Assembly: GCF_001278945.1 (NCBI RefSeq)
Contig: NZ_LGRV01000003.1
Coordinates: forward strand, 558,001 to 622,000
Source: Lysinibacillus contaminans
Lineage (GTDB): Bacteria > Bacillota > Bacilli > Bacillales_A > Planococcaceae
Direction: 5' to 3'
DNA: 64,000 nucleotides
The notes under the pieces are model-generated. The model made no database searches. It was not told the DNA's origin and worked only from the letters and a program-made list of their open reading frames with translations. The position numbers and the translations under genes were made by a program. This document shows, piece by piece, positions 34,199 to 43,174 of this stretch. The first letter of the stretch is position 1; each line of letters begins with the position of its first letter.

Positions 34199-35152
34199 AT
34201 GGGGGAATTTCAATCACATAATGGCTTCGCAAGAACATTTAAAGAGAATAAATTGACGCTTGGCCTTTCGTTTCCTTTGGAGTTGTCTGCGGATAACTTT
34301 CAGAAAATAGATCTAGCAGAACAAATGATGCTAGCCAAAAAAGCGGAAGATCTAGGGTTTGCTTCTTTATTTGTAAGGGATTCACCGCTCTATGATCCCA
34401 ATTTTGGGGATAATGGCGTTATTCACGATCCTTTCCTATTGCTTGCATACGTAGCCGCACATACGAATAAAATCGCGCTTGGCACGGCAAGTATTGTCAC
34501 GTCATTGCGACATCCGCTTCACTTAGCAAAGTCAGCTGCTTCTTTGGATGATATGTCTAAACAACGCCTCTTATTTGGTGTTGCAACAGGAGACCGTCCA
34601 ATCGAATTTCCTGCATTTAAAGTAGAACGTGATGATCGGGCAGAATTGTTTAGGGAGTCCATACTGGTTATGAGAAAAGTGTGGAAAGAAACATTCCCAA
34701 TAATACAGTCAAATCGAGTAGGACTAACAGAGGGTGATGTGGTTCCTAAGCCACTTTTAGCCGATATTCCTATTTTGGGTACAGGATATTCTGGGCAAAC
34801 AATTGAATGGTTAGCAGAAAACACGGATGGCTGGATGTTTTATGCGCAAGAGGCGAATCGACAGCAAGAGCTTATCAAGATTTGGAGGAAAGTGACGGGA
34901 AGATTTAAGCCATTTTCTCAACCTTTAGTTATTAACTTATCAGAGAATCCAATGGCTTCACCTAGCCCAATTCCGATAAAAGTCGGTTTCACATCCGGTC
35001 GTCAGTTTTTAATCGATTACCTTTATGCTTTACAAGAGATAGGGATTAATCATGTCATACTTGCTTTGAAAAATGGAGATCGTCCTACGGCTGAAGTGAT
35101 TCAAGAATTGGGAGAGTATGTGGTACCGCATTTTCCAACACTGACTACATAA
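34199..35152 (+). CDS. LLM class (luciferase-like) flavin-dependent oxidoreductase
   Basis: The 317-residue TIM-barrel flavoenzyme shows LTLGLSFPLELSADNF near the start and AEQMMLAKKAEDLGFASLFVRDSPLY. It also has KIALGTASIVTSLRHPLHLAKSAASLD and RLLFGVATGDRP. These are hallmark segments of F420/FMN-type luciferase-like monooxygenases. The substrate cannot be told. AGGTGGAG precedes ATG 34199, 31 bp after the Rrf2 regulator, so the pair is likely cotranscribed. Confidence 0.9.
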   Translation: MGEFQSHNGFARTFKENKLTLGLSFPLELSADNFQKIDLAEQMMLAKKAEDLGFASLFVRDSPLYDPNFGDNGVIHDPFLLLAYVAAHTNKIALGTASIVTSLRHPLHLAKSAASLDDMSKQRLLFGVATGDRPIEFPAFKVERDDRAELFRESILVMRKVWKETFPIIQSNRVGLTEGDVVPKPLLADIPILGTGYSGQTIEWLAENTDGWMFYAQEANRQQELIKIWRKVTGRFKPFSQPLVINLSENPMASPSPIPIKVGFTSGRQFLIDYLYALQEIGINHVILALKNGDRPTAEVIQELGEYVVPHFPTLTT

Positions 35153-35255
35153 CTGATTGGATAACAGGGTAGTTGTAAAGAGTGTGAGTATGATAAGTAA
35201 TCAAATATGCTTGAATTATAAGAAAAATTATTGAAGAGAATAGAGATGGAATAAG

Positions 35256-35477
35256 ATGATAAATAACTTAGGGCGTATTAATGAATTAGCGAAAAAACAG
35301 CGTGAAGAAGGTTTGACAAATGCTGAACGGGTTGAGCAGCAAGTATTGCGTGAAGATTACTTACGCGCAATTCGCGGACAAGTTCTCGACACTTTTTCAG
35401 GAATTACTGTGCTCGATCCACTTGGCAATGATGTCACACCAGACAAGTTGCGCAAAGAAAAGGAAACGGATTTATGA
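35256..35477 (+). CDS. DUF896 (UPF0291, YnzC-like) protein
   Basis: A 73-residue cytoplasmic helical-hairpin protein. The family signature INELAKKQREEGLTNAER, then EQQVLREDYLRAIRGQV and a C-terminal tail with DPLGNDVTPDKLR, is unmistakable. Function is unknown; B. subtilis paralogues include YnzC and YnaK-region proteins. ATG 35256 follows a weak AGAGATGGAATAAG site. It sits between two luciferase-like genes and ends 33 bp before the second. Confidence 0.92.
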   Translation: MINNLGRINELAKKQREEGLTNAERVEQQVLREDYLRAIRGQVLDTFSGITVLDPLGNDVTPDKLRKEKETDL

Positions 35478-35510
35478 GAAGAATAAGCTTATTGGAAGGA
35501 CGATATCTAA

Positions 35511-36503
35511 ATGAGATTAAGTATTTTGGACCAAGCACCCATTACGAAAGGGAACACGGCAGCAGACGCTTTAAAAAAGGCGGAGGAACTAGCGATTTTA
35601 GGAGATGAATTAGGCTATCATCGAATGTGGATGGCAGAACATCATGCAACAACTGTTTTTGCGAGTTCAGCCCCTGAGGTGACGACAGCCTATTTGACTG
35701 CTAAAACAAAAAATATTCGGATTGGAACTGGCGGAGTGATGATGATGCATTATTCCCCATTGAAACTGGCGGAGGTGTTTAAAACACTAAGTGCATTTTC
35801 ACCGGGCCGTATTGATTTTGGCGTTGGTCGAGCTCCGGGAGGGGATAATTACTCCATTTATGCTTTATCTGAAGGACGCCAACCGATGATAGATAATATG
35901 TATGAAAAATTTGATACTGCCCTGCAGTTGATCAACGACGAGGTACCTGAAGATAGCTTGTATAATAAAACGATCGCAACACCGTCTCAAGTCATTTTGC
36001 CGGAAGCTTGGCTATTGGGTTCAAGCGGCAACAGTGCTGTTCAGGCTGGACGCAGGGGCGTTGGTTATTCTTTTGCACAATTTTTTAATGGCGAAATGAC
36101 TAAGGAAATCTTAGATGTATACAAAAAGAATTTTCAACCTTCAGCTTTTATGGAGAAACCAGAAATCAATGTTTCCTATATGGTGACAACGGCTGAAACA
36201 AAAGAAGAAGCCGAGTATGAGGCAATGCCACAAGATATTTGGCGTTTAATGTTTTTGAAAGGCAAAATTGGGCAAGTTTTGACGCCTGAAGAAGCCTGTG
36301 ATTATCCATTGACGGAAATGGATCGCATGATGATTAAAGAAAATCGTAAAATCCATTTAGTGGGAGATGTAAAAGAAATCGCAACATTGTTACAAGAAGA
36401 GCAAGCTCACTATGGATTTGATGAAGCGATGATTTGCAGCATCCCTCATTCACAAGAGAAACGACTAAATGTTTATAAATTATTAGCACAGGAATTGTTT
36501 TAA
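35511..36503 (+). CDS. LLM class flavin-dependent oxidoreductase (second, MsnO8-like)
   Basis: The 330-residue luciferase-like flavoenzyme starts [21 protein letters not shown] and has [22 protein letters not shown] (EHH motif). [21 protein letters not shown] and [15 protein letters not shown] follow. It belongs to the single-component alkanal-monooxygenase-like subgroup common in Bacillales. It is distinct from the enzyme at 34199, which is of a different subfamily. TTGGAAGGA lies about 10 nt before ATG 35511. hslO follows after 20 bp. Confidence 0.93.
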   Translation: MRLSILDQAPITKGNTAADALKKAEELAILGDELGYHRMWMAEHHATTVFASSAPEVTTAYLTAKTKNIRIGTGGVMMMHYSPLKLAEVFKTLSAFSPGRIDFGVGRAPGGDNYSIYALSEGRQPMIDNMYEKFDTALQLINDEVPEDSLYNKTIATPSQVILPEAWLLGSSGNSAVQAGRRGVGYSFAQFFNGEMTKEILDVYKKNFQPSAFMEKPEINVSYMVTTAETKEEAEYEAMPQDIWRLMFLKGKIGQVLTPEEACDYPLTEMDRMMIKENRKIHLVGDVKEIATLLQEEQAHYGFDEAMICSIPHSQEKRLNVYKLLAQELF

Positions 36504-36523
36504 AGAAAGAAAGGAAGAAGAAA

Positions 36524-37402
36524 ATGAAAGACTATTTAGTAAAAGCGCTAGCTTATAATGATCAAGTACGTGCATATTCAGTTAATACAACCGTAACAGT
36601 GGGAGAGGCACAACGTCGTCATAATACTTGGCCAACTGCTTCGGCTGCATTAGGGCGATCTATGACTGCTGGTGTGATGCTAGGAGCAATGCTCAAAGGT
36701 GAAGAAAAAATAACAGTGAAAATCAATGGTGGGGGTCCTATTGGCACAATTCTCGTTGATACAAACGCCAAAGGAGAAGTTAGAGGCTATGTATCCAATC
36801 CTCATACTCATTTCGATCTTAATGAACAGGGAAAACTAGATGTGAAAAGAGCAGTAGGTACAAATGGATTGCTGACAGTATCAAAAGATATAGGATTACA
36901 GCAACCTTTTATAGGACAAATCCCTATTATATCTGGTGAGATAGGAGAAGATTTCACATCTTATCTTTTTAATTCCGAACAAACGTCTTCTGCTGTAGGA
37001 GTAGGTGTACTAGTGAACCCTGACAACACAATTCAAACTGCAGGTGGTTTCATCATTCAACTCATGCCAGGGGCAGAGGATGAAATAATCAGCGCAATAG
37101 AAGAACGTCTGAAAGTAATTGCACCAATTTCTTCAATGATTGCAGAAGGTATGACGCCGGAACAAATTCTTGAGCAAGTACTAGGCGAAGGGAATGTAAA
37201 AGTTCTAGAAAGAATGCCCGTTCAATTCCAGTGTCAATGCTCGGAAGAGAGAGTTGCCAATGCCATCGTAAGTTTAGGAAGCGAAGAGATTCAAGACATG
37301 ATTCAAACTGACGGACAGGCTGAAGCAAATTGTCATTTCTGTAATGAAACTTATCATTTCACTAAAGAGAACCTAGAGGGACTAATGGAAGCGGCGGTCT
37401 AA
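36524..37402 (+). CDS. hslO: Redox-regulated molecular chaperone Hsp33
   Basis: Hsp33 is a holdase activated by oxidation with zinc release. The 292 residues start [20 protein letters not shown]. The zinc switch near the C-terminus is CQCSEERV (CxC) and CHFCNETY (CxxC), both intact. The core contains [34 protein letters not shown] precedes ATG 36524. Its proximity to flavin oxidoreductases and redox regulators suggests an oxidative-stress neighbourhood (inference). Confidence 0.97.
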   Translation: MKDYLVKALAYNDQVRAYSVNTTVTVGEAQRRHNTWPTASAALGRSMTAGVMLGAMLKGEEKITVKINGGGPIGTILVDTNAKGEVRGYVSNPHTHFDLNEQGKLDVKRAVGTNGLLTVSKDIGLQQPFIGQIPIISGEIGEDFTSYLFNSEQTSSAVGVGVLVNPDNTIQTAGGFIIQLMPGAEDEIISAIEERLKVIAPISSMIAEGMTPEQILEQVLGEGNVKVLERMPVQFQCQCSEERVANAIVSLGSEEIQDMIQTDGQAEANCHFCNETYHFTKENLEGLMEAAV

Positions 37403-37528
37403 TAAATTTACAAGTCAGAAGGTAGATGAAGTAATTATAGTACGGACTGAAATATTAACTTCAGGTGTAATGAAGGTATGTATATAAACAAACTTAAATG
37501 TATAGCAGGAAGGACGAGCGTGTAGTAT

Positions 37529-37562
37529 TAAAAAAAGCCATCTCCGTATAGAGATAGCCTTA
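37529..37562 (-). terminator. Intrinsic terminator of ywbE
   Basis: On the minus strand the stem GCTATCTC...GGAGATGGC is followed by a run of T. Confidence 0.8.
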
Positions 37563-37566
37563 AGCA

Positions 37567-37764
37567 TTATTTCTGAAAAATGTCACATACACGACCGACT
37601 TGTCCATCTGTTAGGCGTACTTTGATGCCGTGTGGGTGGCGGGCTGAGTTTGTCAGTAAATCTTTGACAATGCCGCGTGTTTTGACTCCTGTGCGTTGGT
37701 CCTTTTTGAGAATAATATTGACCTCAAGACCTGGGTGAATATCTTTTCGATTTTGTCCGTTCAT
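37567..37764 (-). CDS. ywbE: YwbE family protein (DUF2196)
   Basis: A 65-residue small protein with the family pattern MNGQNRKDIHPGLEVNIILKKDQRTG, then VKDLLTNSARHPHGIKVRL and GQVGRV near the end; basic and beta-rich. Its biological role is not established. GTGAGG lies at suitable distance before ATG. It is monocistronic on the minus strand. Confidence 0.93.
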   Translation of the reverse strand: MNGQNRKDIHPGLEVNIILKKDQRTGVKTRGIVKDLLTNSARHPHGIKVRLTDGQVGRVCDIFQK

Positions 37765-37937
37765 GTTAAATGCCTCACATCTATTAGAATAACTAATATT
37801 ATAACATAAAAATAATGTTAGTTATTATAAGCAAACAGCGATTGATAAAGTGTAGCCAATAATGCAATAAATAAAGCGTCATCGGATCCAACGGGCATAA
37901 TAAGTTGATGACTCAACCCTTTTGTTAATAGGGTGGG

Positions 37938-38156
37938 TTACACTTGAAAGAGGGGAGCCCCGAGTGTTGTACGTGTTTCATAATGAAATGGAAGTGACTG
38001 TTGCGCAGCAATAAGGAGCAAAACATTAAGTGCTTTACCATCAGATGAACGTTCAACTTTTTGCAGTACGCAAAAAGCATCGTTTTGTTCATTTAGTATT
38101 GGAATATTAGAAAGTCCGTCTAGTAATTTAGGATATGTAAATGAAAAAGTAGCCAT
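37938..38156 (-). CDS. Hypothetical protein, 72 aa
   Basis: Product not recognised; it has no membrane segment or signal peptide. The start is well supported by GGAGG seven bases before ATG. That Shine-Dalgarno lies in the 3' arm of the terminator hairpin of the upstream SDR gene, so translation may depend on RNA structure. It is separated from ywbE by about 170 bp with no clear promoter. Confidence 0.65.
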   Translation of the reverse strand: MATFSFTYPKLLDGLSNIPILNEQNDAFCVLQKVERSSDGKALNVLLLIAAQQSLPFHYETRTTLGAPLFQV

Positions 38157-38206
38157 ATAAAAACCTCCGATCTACTTACTTAATACGAGTGAGTAGATCG
38201 GAGGTT
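38157..38206 (-). terminator. Terminator hairpin of the SDR gene that also carries the SD of the next ORF
   Basis: Perfect 14-bp inverted repeat AACCTCCGATCTAC / GTAGATCGGAGGTT (38162-38175 with 38193-38206). On the minus strand it is followed by five T and then ATATG. GGAGG of the 3' arm is seven bases from the start at 38156. Confidence 0.8.
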
Positions 38207-38223
38207 TCACATACTGTTTTATT

Positions 38224-38985
38224 TTATTTTGCGATTTGTCCACCATCGACTGGTAAATTTACTCCTGTAATATAGGCGGCTTGATCTGAGCAAAGGAAAA
38301 CAGCCGCATTTGCCTGATCTTCTGGTTTGCCCATACGACCAAGCGGGATATCATTTTCAATGTATTTTGCTTGCTCTGGGACTTCCTTTGCCCAATGTTC
38401 TACAGCGGGAGTTAATGTCATGCCCGGACAAATGGAATTAACACGAATTCCTTTTTTTGCATATTCAAGTGCAACAGACTTTGTTAGTCCATTGACTGCC
38501 CATTTCGCTGCACTGTATGTTGCCAAATTCTCAGTGCCGATTAAACCGGATGTAGAGGCTGTATTTACAATAGCTCCGCCACCAGTTTTCACCATAGCAT
38601 TCACTTGATGTTTCAGTGCATAATACATACCTGTTGTTGTCACTTGAATACAGCGGTCCCAGTCAGCTGAGTCAGTGTCGCCTATTGGTTTTGATGGGGC
38701 ACCGATGCCTGCATTGTTATGCGCCCAGTCCAGACGACCGAAATGTTCTACAGTGCTATTAACTAAATCAATGACCTGTTGTTCTTCTGCCACATTACAA
38801 GAGATGAAAATAGCGTCACCCCCATTGTCTCTAATGAGTTTCACTGTTTCAATCCCTGCATCTTCACTGACATCTGAAACGACTACTTTGGCCCCTGCTT
38901 GTGCAAAGGCAATAGCGCTAGCTCTTCCAATACCACTTCCAGCAGCTGTCACAATCCCAACTTTATCTTGCATTATTTTTGACAT
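38224..38985 (-). CDS. Short-chain dehydrogenase/reductase (SDR)
   Basis: The 253-residue classical SDR has the NAD(P)-binding TAAGSGIGRASAIAFA (TGxxxGIG type), the NNAGIG motif, and catalytic Ser in TASTSGLIG. YSAAKWA (YxxxK) and PGMTLTP complete the pattern. The C-terminus GVNLPVDGGQIAK is typical. The start at 38985 is chosen because GGAGGGG lies 6-7 nt upstream; the ORF could extend to 39075 without support. Substrate unknown, and it stands alone. Confidence 0.93.
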   Translation of the reverse strand: MSKIMQDKVGIVTAAGSGIGRASAIAFAQAGAKVVVSDVSEDAGIETVKLIRDNGGDAIFISCNVAEEQQVIDLVNSTVEHFGRLDWAHNNAGIGAPSKPIGDTDSADWDRCIQVTTTGMYYALKHQVNAMVKTGGGAIVNTASTSGLIGTENLATYSAAKWAVNGLTKSVALEYAKKGIRVNSICPGMTLTPAVEHWAKEVPEQAKYIENDIPLGRMGKPEDQANAAVFLCSDQAAYITGVNLPVDGGQIAK

Positions 38986-39309
38986 AAAATACCCCTCCAT
39001 TGCAAAATTGTGTAAAGTAACTAATTTCGACAAGGGGGTGTAATTTCCTTCTTTTACAAAAAATCTACTTGTCATTAGGTTTTCTATTTTATTATTACGT
39101 CACCGGCCAAAACGCGTTTTTCCTGCTATAAGTCAAATTCGTCTACCGTTTTTGAGACTATATATAGTAGTAACTCTAAAACTGATGTAAATATAGGTAT
39201 ATCAATGGTTTGGGACATTTTTATAAACTGTTTCTTCTTAGTAGTTTTTTATAGAAAAAGAAAACTCCTCACACGAGGTGAGGAGTTCATCATTAATGAC
39301 CAAAATTAG
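38986..39309. other. Intergenic region between SDR and TRAP-type binding protein genes
   Basis: No gene is supported. It holds the promoter side of the SDR gene and, at 39252-39287, the terminator of the upstream minus-strand DctP-like gene (stem AACTCCTCAC/GTGAGGAGTT and T-rich tail on the minus strand). Confidence 0.55.
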
Positions 39310-40359
39310 TTATGGTGAAACGATTTGTTGAATTTGCTCTAACACTTTATCATCATCGATATTAGCGTAGTAGTAATCATAAACAGGTGCCAGTTTTTCT
39401 TTAAAGTGAGCTAATTCTTCTGCGCTCATATCATAAATTTCAAAATCATCCATTTGCTGAAGCTTACGTAAATCTTTTTCATTCACTAAAATGGCTTGTT
39501 CAAATTGCCAGTCTGTCGTGTCCTCCATAGCTTCAGTAATTTGTTTTTGGATTTTTGTAGGGAGCGTTTGCCAAAAATTTTCGTTCATCAAAACTGCATA
39601 CCCTAAAATCCCATGATTGGTTAATGTCATATGTTGCTGTACTTTATAAAAGCCTTTTGAGTAAATATTTGAAGCTGTATTTTCTTGTGCCTCAATAGCA
39701 TGGGCCTCTAAGTCGCTGAAAACTTCACTAAAGGATATAGGTACTGGCGTTGCACCAACAGTTTCGAATTGTTTTTCAAGTGTTTTACTAGGCATAGTAC
39801 GCACACGTAAACCTTGTAAATCTTCAAATGTGTGAATCGGATCATCAGACGATGTTAAATGCTTAAATCCATTATGCCAAAAGCTAAGTCCCTTTACCTG
39901 ATAAGGCTTTAGTTCCTCTAGTAATAGATCACCTATAGGGCCGGTAAGTACATCGTGGACTTTCTGATCCGTGTTAAATAGGTAAGGTAAATCGAGAACT
40001 TGCCATTTAGGAATATATGAAGTCATCTTTGAAAAAGTGGGGATAATCATTTCGACTTCGCCATTTTGCAATGCTTTAAATTCATTTTCGTCATTATAAA
40101 GCGAAGCATTGGAATAAACTTGGACCTTTACTACACCATTCGTTTTTTCTTCAACAAGCTCAGCGAATTTACTTGCCGCTAGTCCTTTAGGTGTGTTTTC
40201 TGCCACGACGTGACTTAGACGAATTGTAATTTGCGTATTTAACCCTTTTTGTTCATCGTCGTATGGAAGTGGCTTGGCAAATAATAGGCCTTGTTGAATA
40301 TTGATAGCAATCGTTAATAGTAGGACCGATAATATTGATAAAATAATAATTTTTTTCAT
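39310..40359 (-). CDS. TRAP-type dicarboxylate-like substrate-binding protein (DctP family), orphan
   Basis: The 349-residue extracytoplasmic protein starts with a signal anchor (MKKIIILSILSVLLLTIAINI) without a lipobox cysteine. The DctP family pattern follows: LSHVVAENTPKGLAASKFAELV, VQVYSNASLYNDENEFKALQNG, the arginine in GLRVRTMPS, and ENTASNIYSKGFYKVQ. No dctQ/dctM permease genes adjoin it, so it must serve a distant permease or act as a sensor accessory, as some DctB partners do. The gene has its own terminator. Confidence 0.88.
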   Translation of the reverse strand: MKKIIILSILSVLLLTIAINIQQGLLFAKPLPYDDEQKGLNTQITIRLSHVVAENTPKGLAASKFAELVEEKTNGVVKVQVYSNASLYNDENEFKALQNGEVEMIIPTFSKMTSYIPKWQVLDLPYLFNTDQKVHDVLTGPIGDLLLEELKPYQVKGLSFWHNGFKHLTSSDDPIHTFEDLQGLRVRTMPSKTLEKQFETVGATPVPISFSEVFSDLEAHAIEAQENTASNIYSKGFYKVQQHMTLTNHGILGYAVLMNENFWQTLPTKIQKQITEAMEDTTDWQFEQAILVNEKDLRKLQQMDDFEIYDMSAEELAHFKEKLAPVYDYYYANIDDDKVLEQIQQIVSP

Positions 40360-40763
40360 ATTTACACCAAATTGTTAGTAATTTCTTTTGTTTTTGCTAT
40401 TCTAACATAAGAAGTCCGCTGAAATATAGTCAGAGGTGAGACTATGATTTTGAAATTTTATAAGTTATCGATGAAAGGAAAAATCATGTCTCATACTTTT
40501 CTATACAACTGGGAAATTAATACCCGGTACTTTAGCGATGGGATACATTTTCGCTTTATTAATTTGTAAGGGAATTAGACAGTGACTCAATTAGGGCGAG
40601 GTGTAGTTGCTTCATGGCACGCTTGAAAAAGTGGAGAGCGGTGTTGGTCGTCCGGTGAATTATTATAATGGTAAATAGAGAAAAACCCAAATTGTCGTCA
40701 ATGGACAATTTGGGTTTTTTAACGTGGATAAGCTGTCACACTCTCAAGAGCTTTTTTGGCACC
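40360..40763. other. Intergenic region upstream of the DctP-like gene, with possible coding relic
   Basis: An ORF from ATG 40444 (MILKFYKLSMKGKIMSHTFL...) runs about 40 codons. Another frame reads TGKLIPGTLAMGYIFALLICKGIRQ before a stop. They could be remnants of a membrane protein but neither is recognisable. A strong bidirectional hairpin AAACCCAAATTGTC/GACAATTTGGGTTT lies at 40683-40718 next to the 3' end of ispH. Confidence 0.4.
40682..40720. terminator. Bidirectional terminator near ispH 3' end
   Basis: 14-bp perfect stem with A-tract on one side and T-tract on the other, separating ispH (minus strand) from the remnants at 40444-40680. Confidence 0.75.
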
Positions 40764-41732
40764 TTAATATGGCATGATTTTTTCGACTGGTTTTGGCGTT
40801 TTGATCTTCGGTAAGATTTTGTCGAGTGTTACCGTACGATTGATGACATGTGTAGATTCATCGTTTTCGTCGAACTGTTCTAAGAAAGCAATAACTTCTT
40901 TGACAATTGGTGTTGGAGTTGAAGCACCAGCTGTAACAGCGACTGTTTCAATTCCTTTTAACCATTCGATCTTAAGTTCTGATACGTCTGCGATACGGTA
41001 GGACGGTGTACCAGCAACTTCAACAGAAACTTGTGTTAGACGATTGGAGTTATTAGATTTTGGATCACCGACAACAATTAGTAACTCGGCTTCACCCGCT
41101 TGTTTTGCAACAGCTTCTTGACGAACTTGCGTTGCTAAACAAATTTCTTTATGCACTTCAATATGTGGGAATTTCTCTTTTAAACTATCCATTAAATGTA
41201 CAACGTCCCATTGACTCATTGTTGTTTGGTTCGTTACAAGCAATTTATCATTCTTTAAATCTAATGCATCAATATCTGCTGAAGATTGTACTAAATGAAC
41301 GTGGTCTGGTGCAACACCGATCGCACCTTCTGGCTCAGGATGTCCTTTTTTTCCGATATAAATAATATCGTAACCTTCTGCTGATTTTTCGAGAATTAAA
41401 TCATGTGTCACTGTTACGTCTGGGCATGTCGCATCAATCGATACTAAGCCTTTACGTTTTGCAATTTCACGAATTTCAGGTGAAACACCGTGCGCTGTGA
41501 AAATGACAGTACCCGTCTCAACTTGTTCAATAATTTCTAAGCGGTTTTCACCATCTAATGTAATGATACCATCTTCTTCAAAGGCATCTGTGACATGTTT
41601 ATTGTGTACGATCATCCCTAGAATGTAGATAGGTCTTGGTAAAGATTTATCAAGCGCAGCATTGCGTGCAATAATCATCGCATCAACAACGCCGTAACAA
41701 TAGCCACGTGGATTAATTTTTAGTACTTGCAT
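40764..41732 (-). CDS. ispH: 4-hydroxy-3-methylbut-2-enyl diphosphate reductase IspH
   Basis: The last enzyme of the MEP isoprenoid pathway, with a 4Fe-4S cluster, forming IPP and DMAPP. The 322 residues include the three cluster cysteines in [18 protein letters not shown] and [28 protein letters not shown] and [11 protein letters not shown] are further signatures. The start at 41732 is set by GAAAGGAG and homologues that begin with this segment; the ORF could extend 24 codons upstream. It lies in the B. subtilis-like order ispH-yqfQ-cshB-nfo, with trmK-yqfO further upstream. Confidence 0.96.
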   Translation of the reverse strand: MQVLKINPRGYCYGVVDAMIIARNAALDKSLPRPIYILGMIVHNKHVTDAFEEDGIITLDGENRLEIIEQVETGTVIFTAHGVSPEIREIAKRKGLVSIDATCPDVTVTHDLILEKSAEGYDIIYIGKKGHPEPEGAIGVAPDHVHLVQSSADIDALDLKNDKLLVTNQTTMSQWDVVHLMDSLKEKFPHIEVHKEICLATQVRQEAVAKQAGEAELLIVVGDPKSNNSNRLTQVSVEVAGTPSYRIADVSELKIEWLKGIETVAVTAGASTPTPIVKEVIAFLEQFDENDESTHVINRTVTLDKILPKIKTPKPVEKIMPY

Positions 41733-42022
41733 GTTGTGACTCCTTTCAAGCTTACGTACCACTATTATAACGGACAGGCACGATGAATACAAAGAAACGT
41801 TCATTCAATTACGACTCGGAGAAATTGTACCTGTTACTAAGATTCGGCGTAGCTAAACAATCTTTCCATATTTTTGTCGCACTTAGCTCTACGTGATACA
41901 GTTCCATTAGCCATTATAAAATCTGTGATATCAGCTTGAGTTACTTAATGCAAATACCTATTAAGTAGGATCCTAGAACTGCAATCATCCCGCCACTTAT
42001 GGAAGTGGCGGGATCAATCGGA
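41733..42022. other. Intergenic region between yqfQ/vrrA-like gene and ispH
   Basis: Mostly AT-rich without a gene. It includes a perfect 12-bp hairpin ATCCCGCCACTT/AAGTGGCGGGAT (41987-42014) directly after the stop of the minus-strand VrrA-like gene, probably its terminator although no T-tract follows. Confidence 0.5.
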
Positions 42023-42607
42023 CTATATTGGGGGTTGGAAAATGCGTGGTTTAGAAGGAATGGGTTCAAGTGGTATCGATGGTGCAATTTGAGTTGATGA
42101 ACGTCGACTACTTCTTGACTGTGAAGCACCAACGTCAGCTACCGCGGCAGCTCCAGCGCCTGCAACTGCTCCAGCTGCGGGTAACCCTGAAAATCCTTTA
42201 TATAATTTAAAAAGTGACGGGATGTTTTTCATCATCGGCATCGCTTGTTGGATATAAGGGGTATACGTTTTTGCTGAGTTAAACAAGCTATCGGCTGATT
42301 GGAAAAATGATGCGATTTTTGATGGTGGTTGCATTGCTGCACCAGCAGCTGCCGCAGCACCAGGTATTTGTCCGCCCATAGCACCTAAACCACCAGGTAT
42401 TTGCCCTCCCATGCCCGCAAAACCGCCGGGCATTTGTAAACCACTCGGGATTCGTGGTTGAAAAGGAAACCCACCAGGAGGTAAATAAGATTGTGGTGAC
42501 ATCGGCATTTGCATGGGCATTTGCATGGGCATCTGCATGGGCATTTGCATCGGCATACGCATTGCGCCGGGATACATAGAAAACGGATAATTTGGTCGAA
42601 ATACCAT
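42023..42607 (-). CDS. yqfQ: YqfQ/VrrA-like protein with MPMQ tandem repeats
   Basis: The 194-residue protein is rich in Met, Pro, Gly and Gln. N-terminal residues after MVFRPNYPFSMYPGAMR form tandem MPMQ units. Two PGG..GMGGQIPGG-type repeats and a conserved helical part (KIASFFQSADSLFNSAKTYTPYIQQAMP) follow, with a low-complexity Ala/Ser/Arg tail. Synteny (ispH-yqfQ-cshB) and composition identify it as YqfQ, the family of B. anthracis VrrA, whose variable repeat is a typing marker. The start at 42607 follows AAAGGAGAAC. Possibly a spore or surface protein (inference). Confidence 0.8.
   Translation of the reverse strand: MVFRPNYPFSMYPGAMRMPMQMPMQMPMQMPMQMPMSPQSYLPPGGFPFQPRIPSGLQMPGGFAGMGGQIPGGLGAMGGQIPGAAAAAGAAMQPPSKIASFFQSADSLFNSAKTYTPYIQQAMPMMKNIPSLFKLYKGFSGLPAAGAVAGAGAAAVADVGASQSRSSRRSSTQIAPSIPLEPIPSKPRIFQPPI
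42504..42563. repeat. 12-bp VNTR inside yqfQ/vrrA-like gene
   Basis: Five tandem copies of GGCATTTGCATG (plus-strand orientation), the first two identical and the last one diverged. In protein they give repeated MPMQ. A perfect multiple of three keeps the frame under copy-number change. Confidence 0.9.
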
Positions 42608-43174
42608 GTTGTTCTCCTTTCGTCGCAAGTTTGTCATTGACGACAGTCTTGATTATAAATATGATATGCAAATGCACATGTTATCGTTCTGAAAACACCT
42701 GTGAACAAATTAATTGAAATAAACATTTTTAATAGATATAGCCTAATTTTTTTTAGTTCTAGGGTAAAAAAGGCGGATTCAACTTACTTAATCCTGATTT
42801 TAGAAAAAAGTTTTAGGTAAATTCTTTGTTTTTACTTTCAAGTTATTAAAATATGTGTTGAAGTTACGTAGTTCATCCTTGAATATAGCTACAGTTATTT
42901 TATGTTTTCTTAACTTGCAAAGTTCCTTCGACTTTTCATCAGTTACATTGATTAGAAATCTTTCCATGCTATTGTTCTTCATTTGAACGAAACAGTAAAA
43001 CCAAATAATACACTATGCGAAGTAGTCATCTACAGTTAGAGTGAAAAGTGGTCATAAAATGGTAATCTAAGTAATGAGGTTGATTGCAAATATGATTTTA
43101 AACCTCTTATTGTTACTATTATGTAAGTTAGATAGATTTTCTACATAAAAGGAGTGTTGTGAGAGAGGAGTAAG
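42608..43174. other. Intergenic region upstream of yqfQ
   Basis: AT-rich. A minus-strand ORF of 60 codons at 42800-42982 (start MKNNSMERFLINVTDEKSKEL) exists but has no ribosome binding site and no recognisable domain; it is not called as a gene. The rest shows nothing I can name. Confidence 0.4.

Noticed and set aside
40444-40680. Fragmentary sensor kinase or permease partner for the DctP-like protein
   Set aside because: The short frames have some membrane-like residues but no motif that could identify them.
42800-42982. 60-codon minus-strand ORF
   Set aside because: No Shine-Dalgarno, no recognisable domain, AT-rich low-complexity composition; mentioned only within the intergenic entry.
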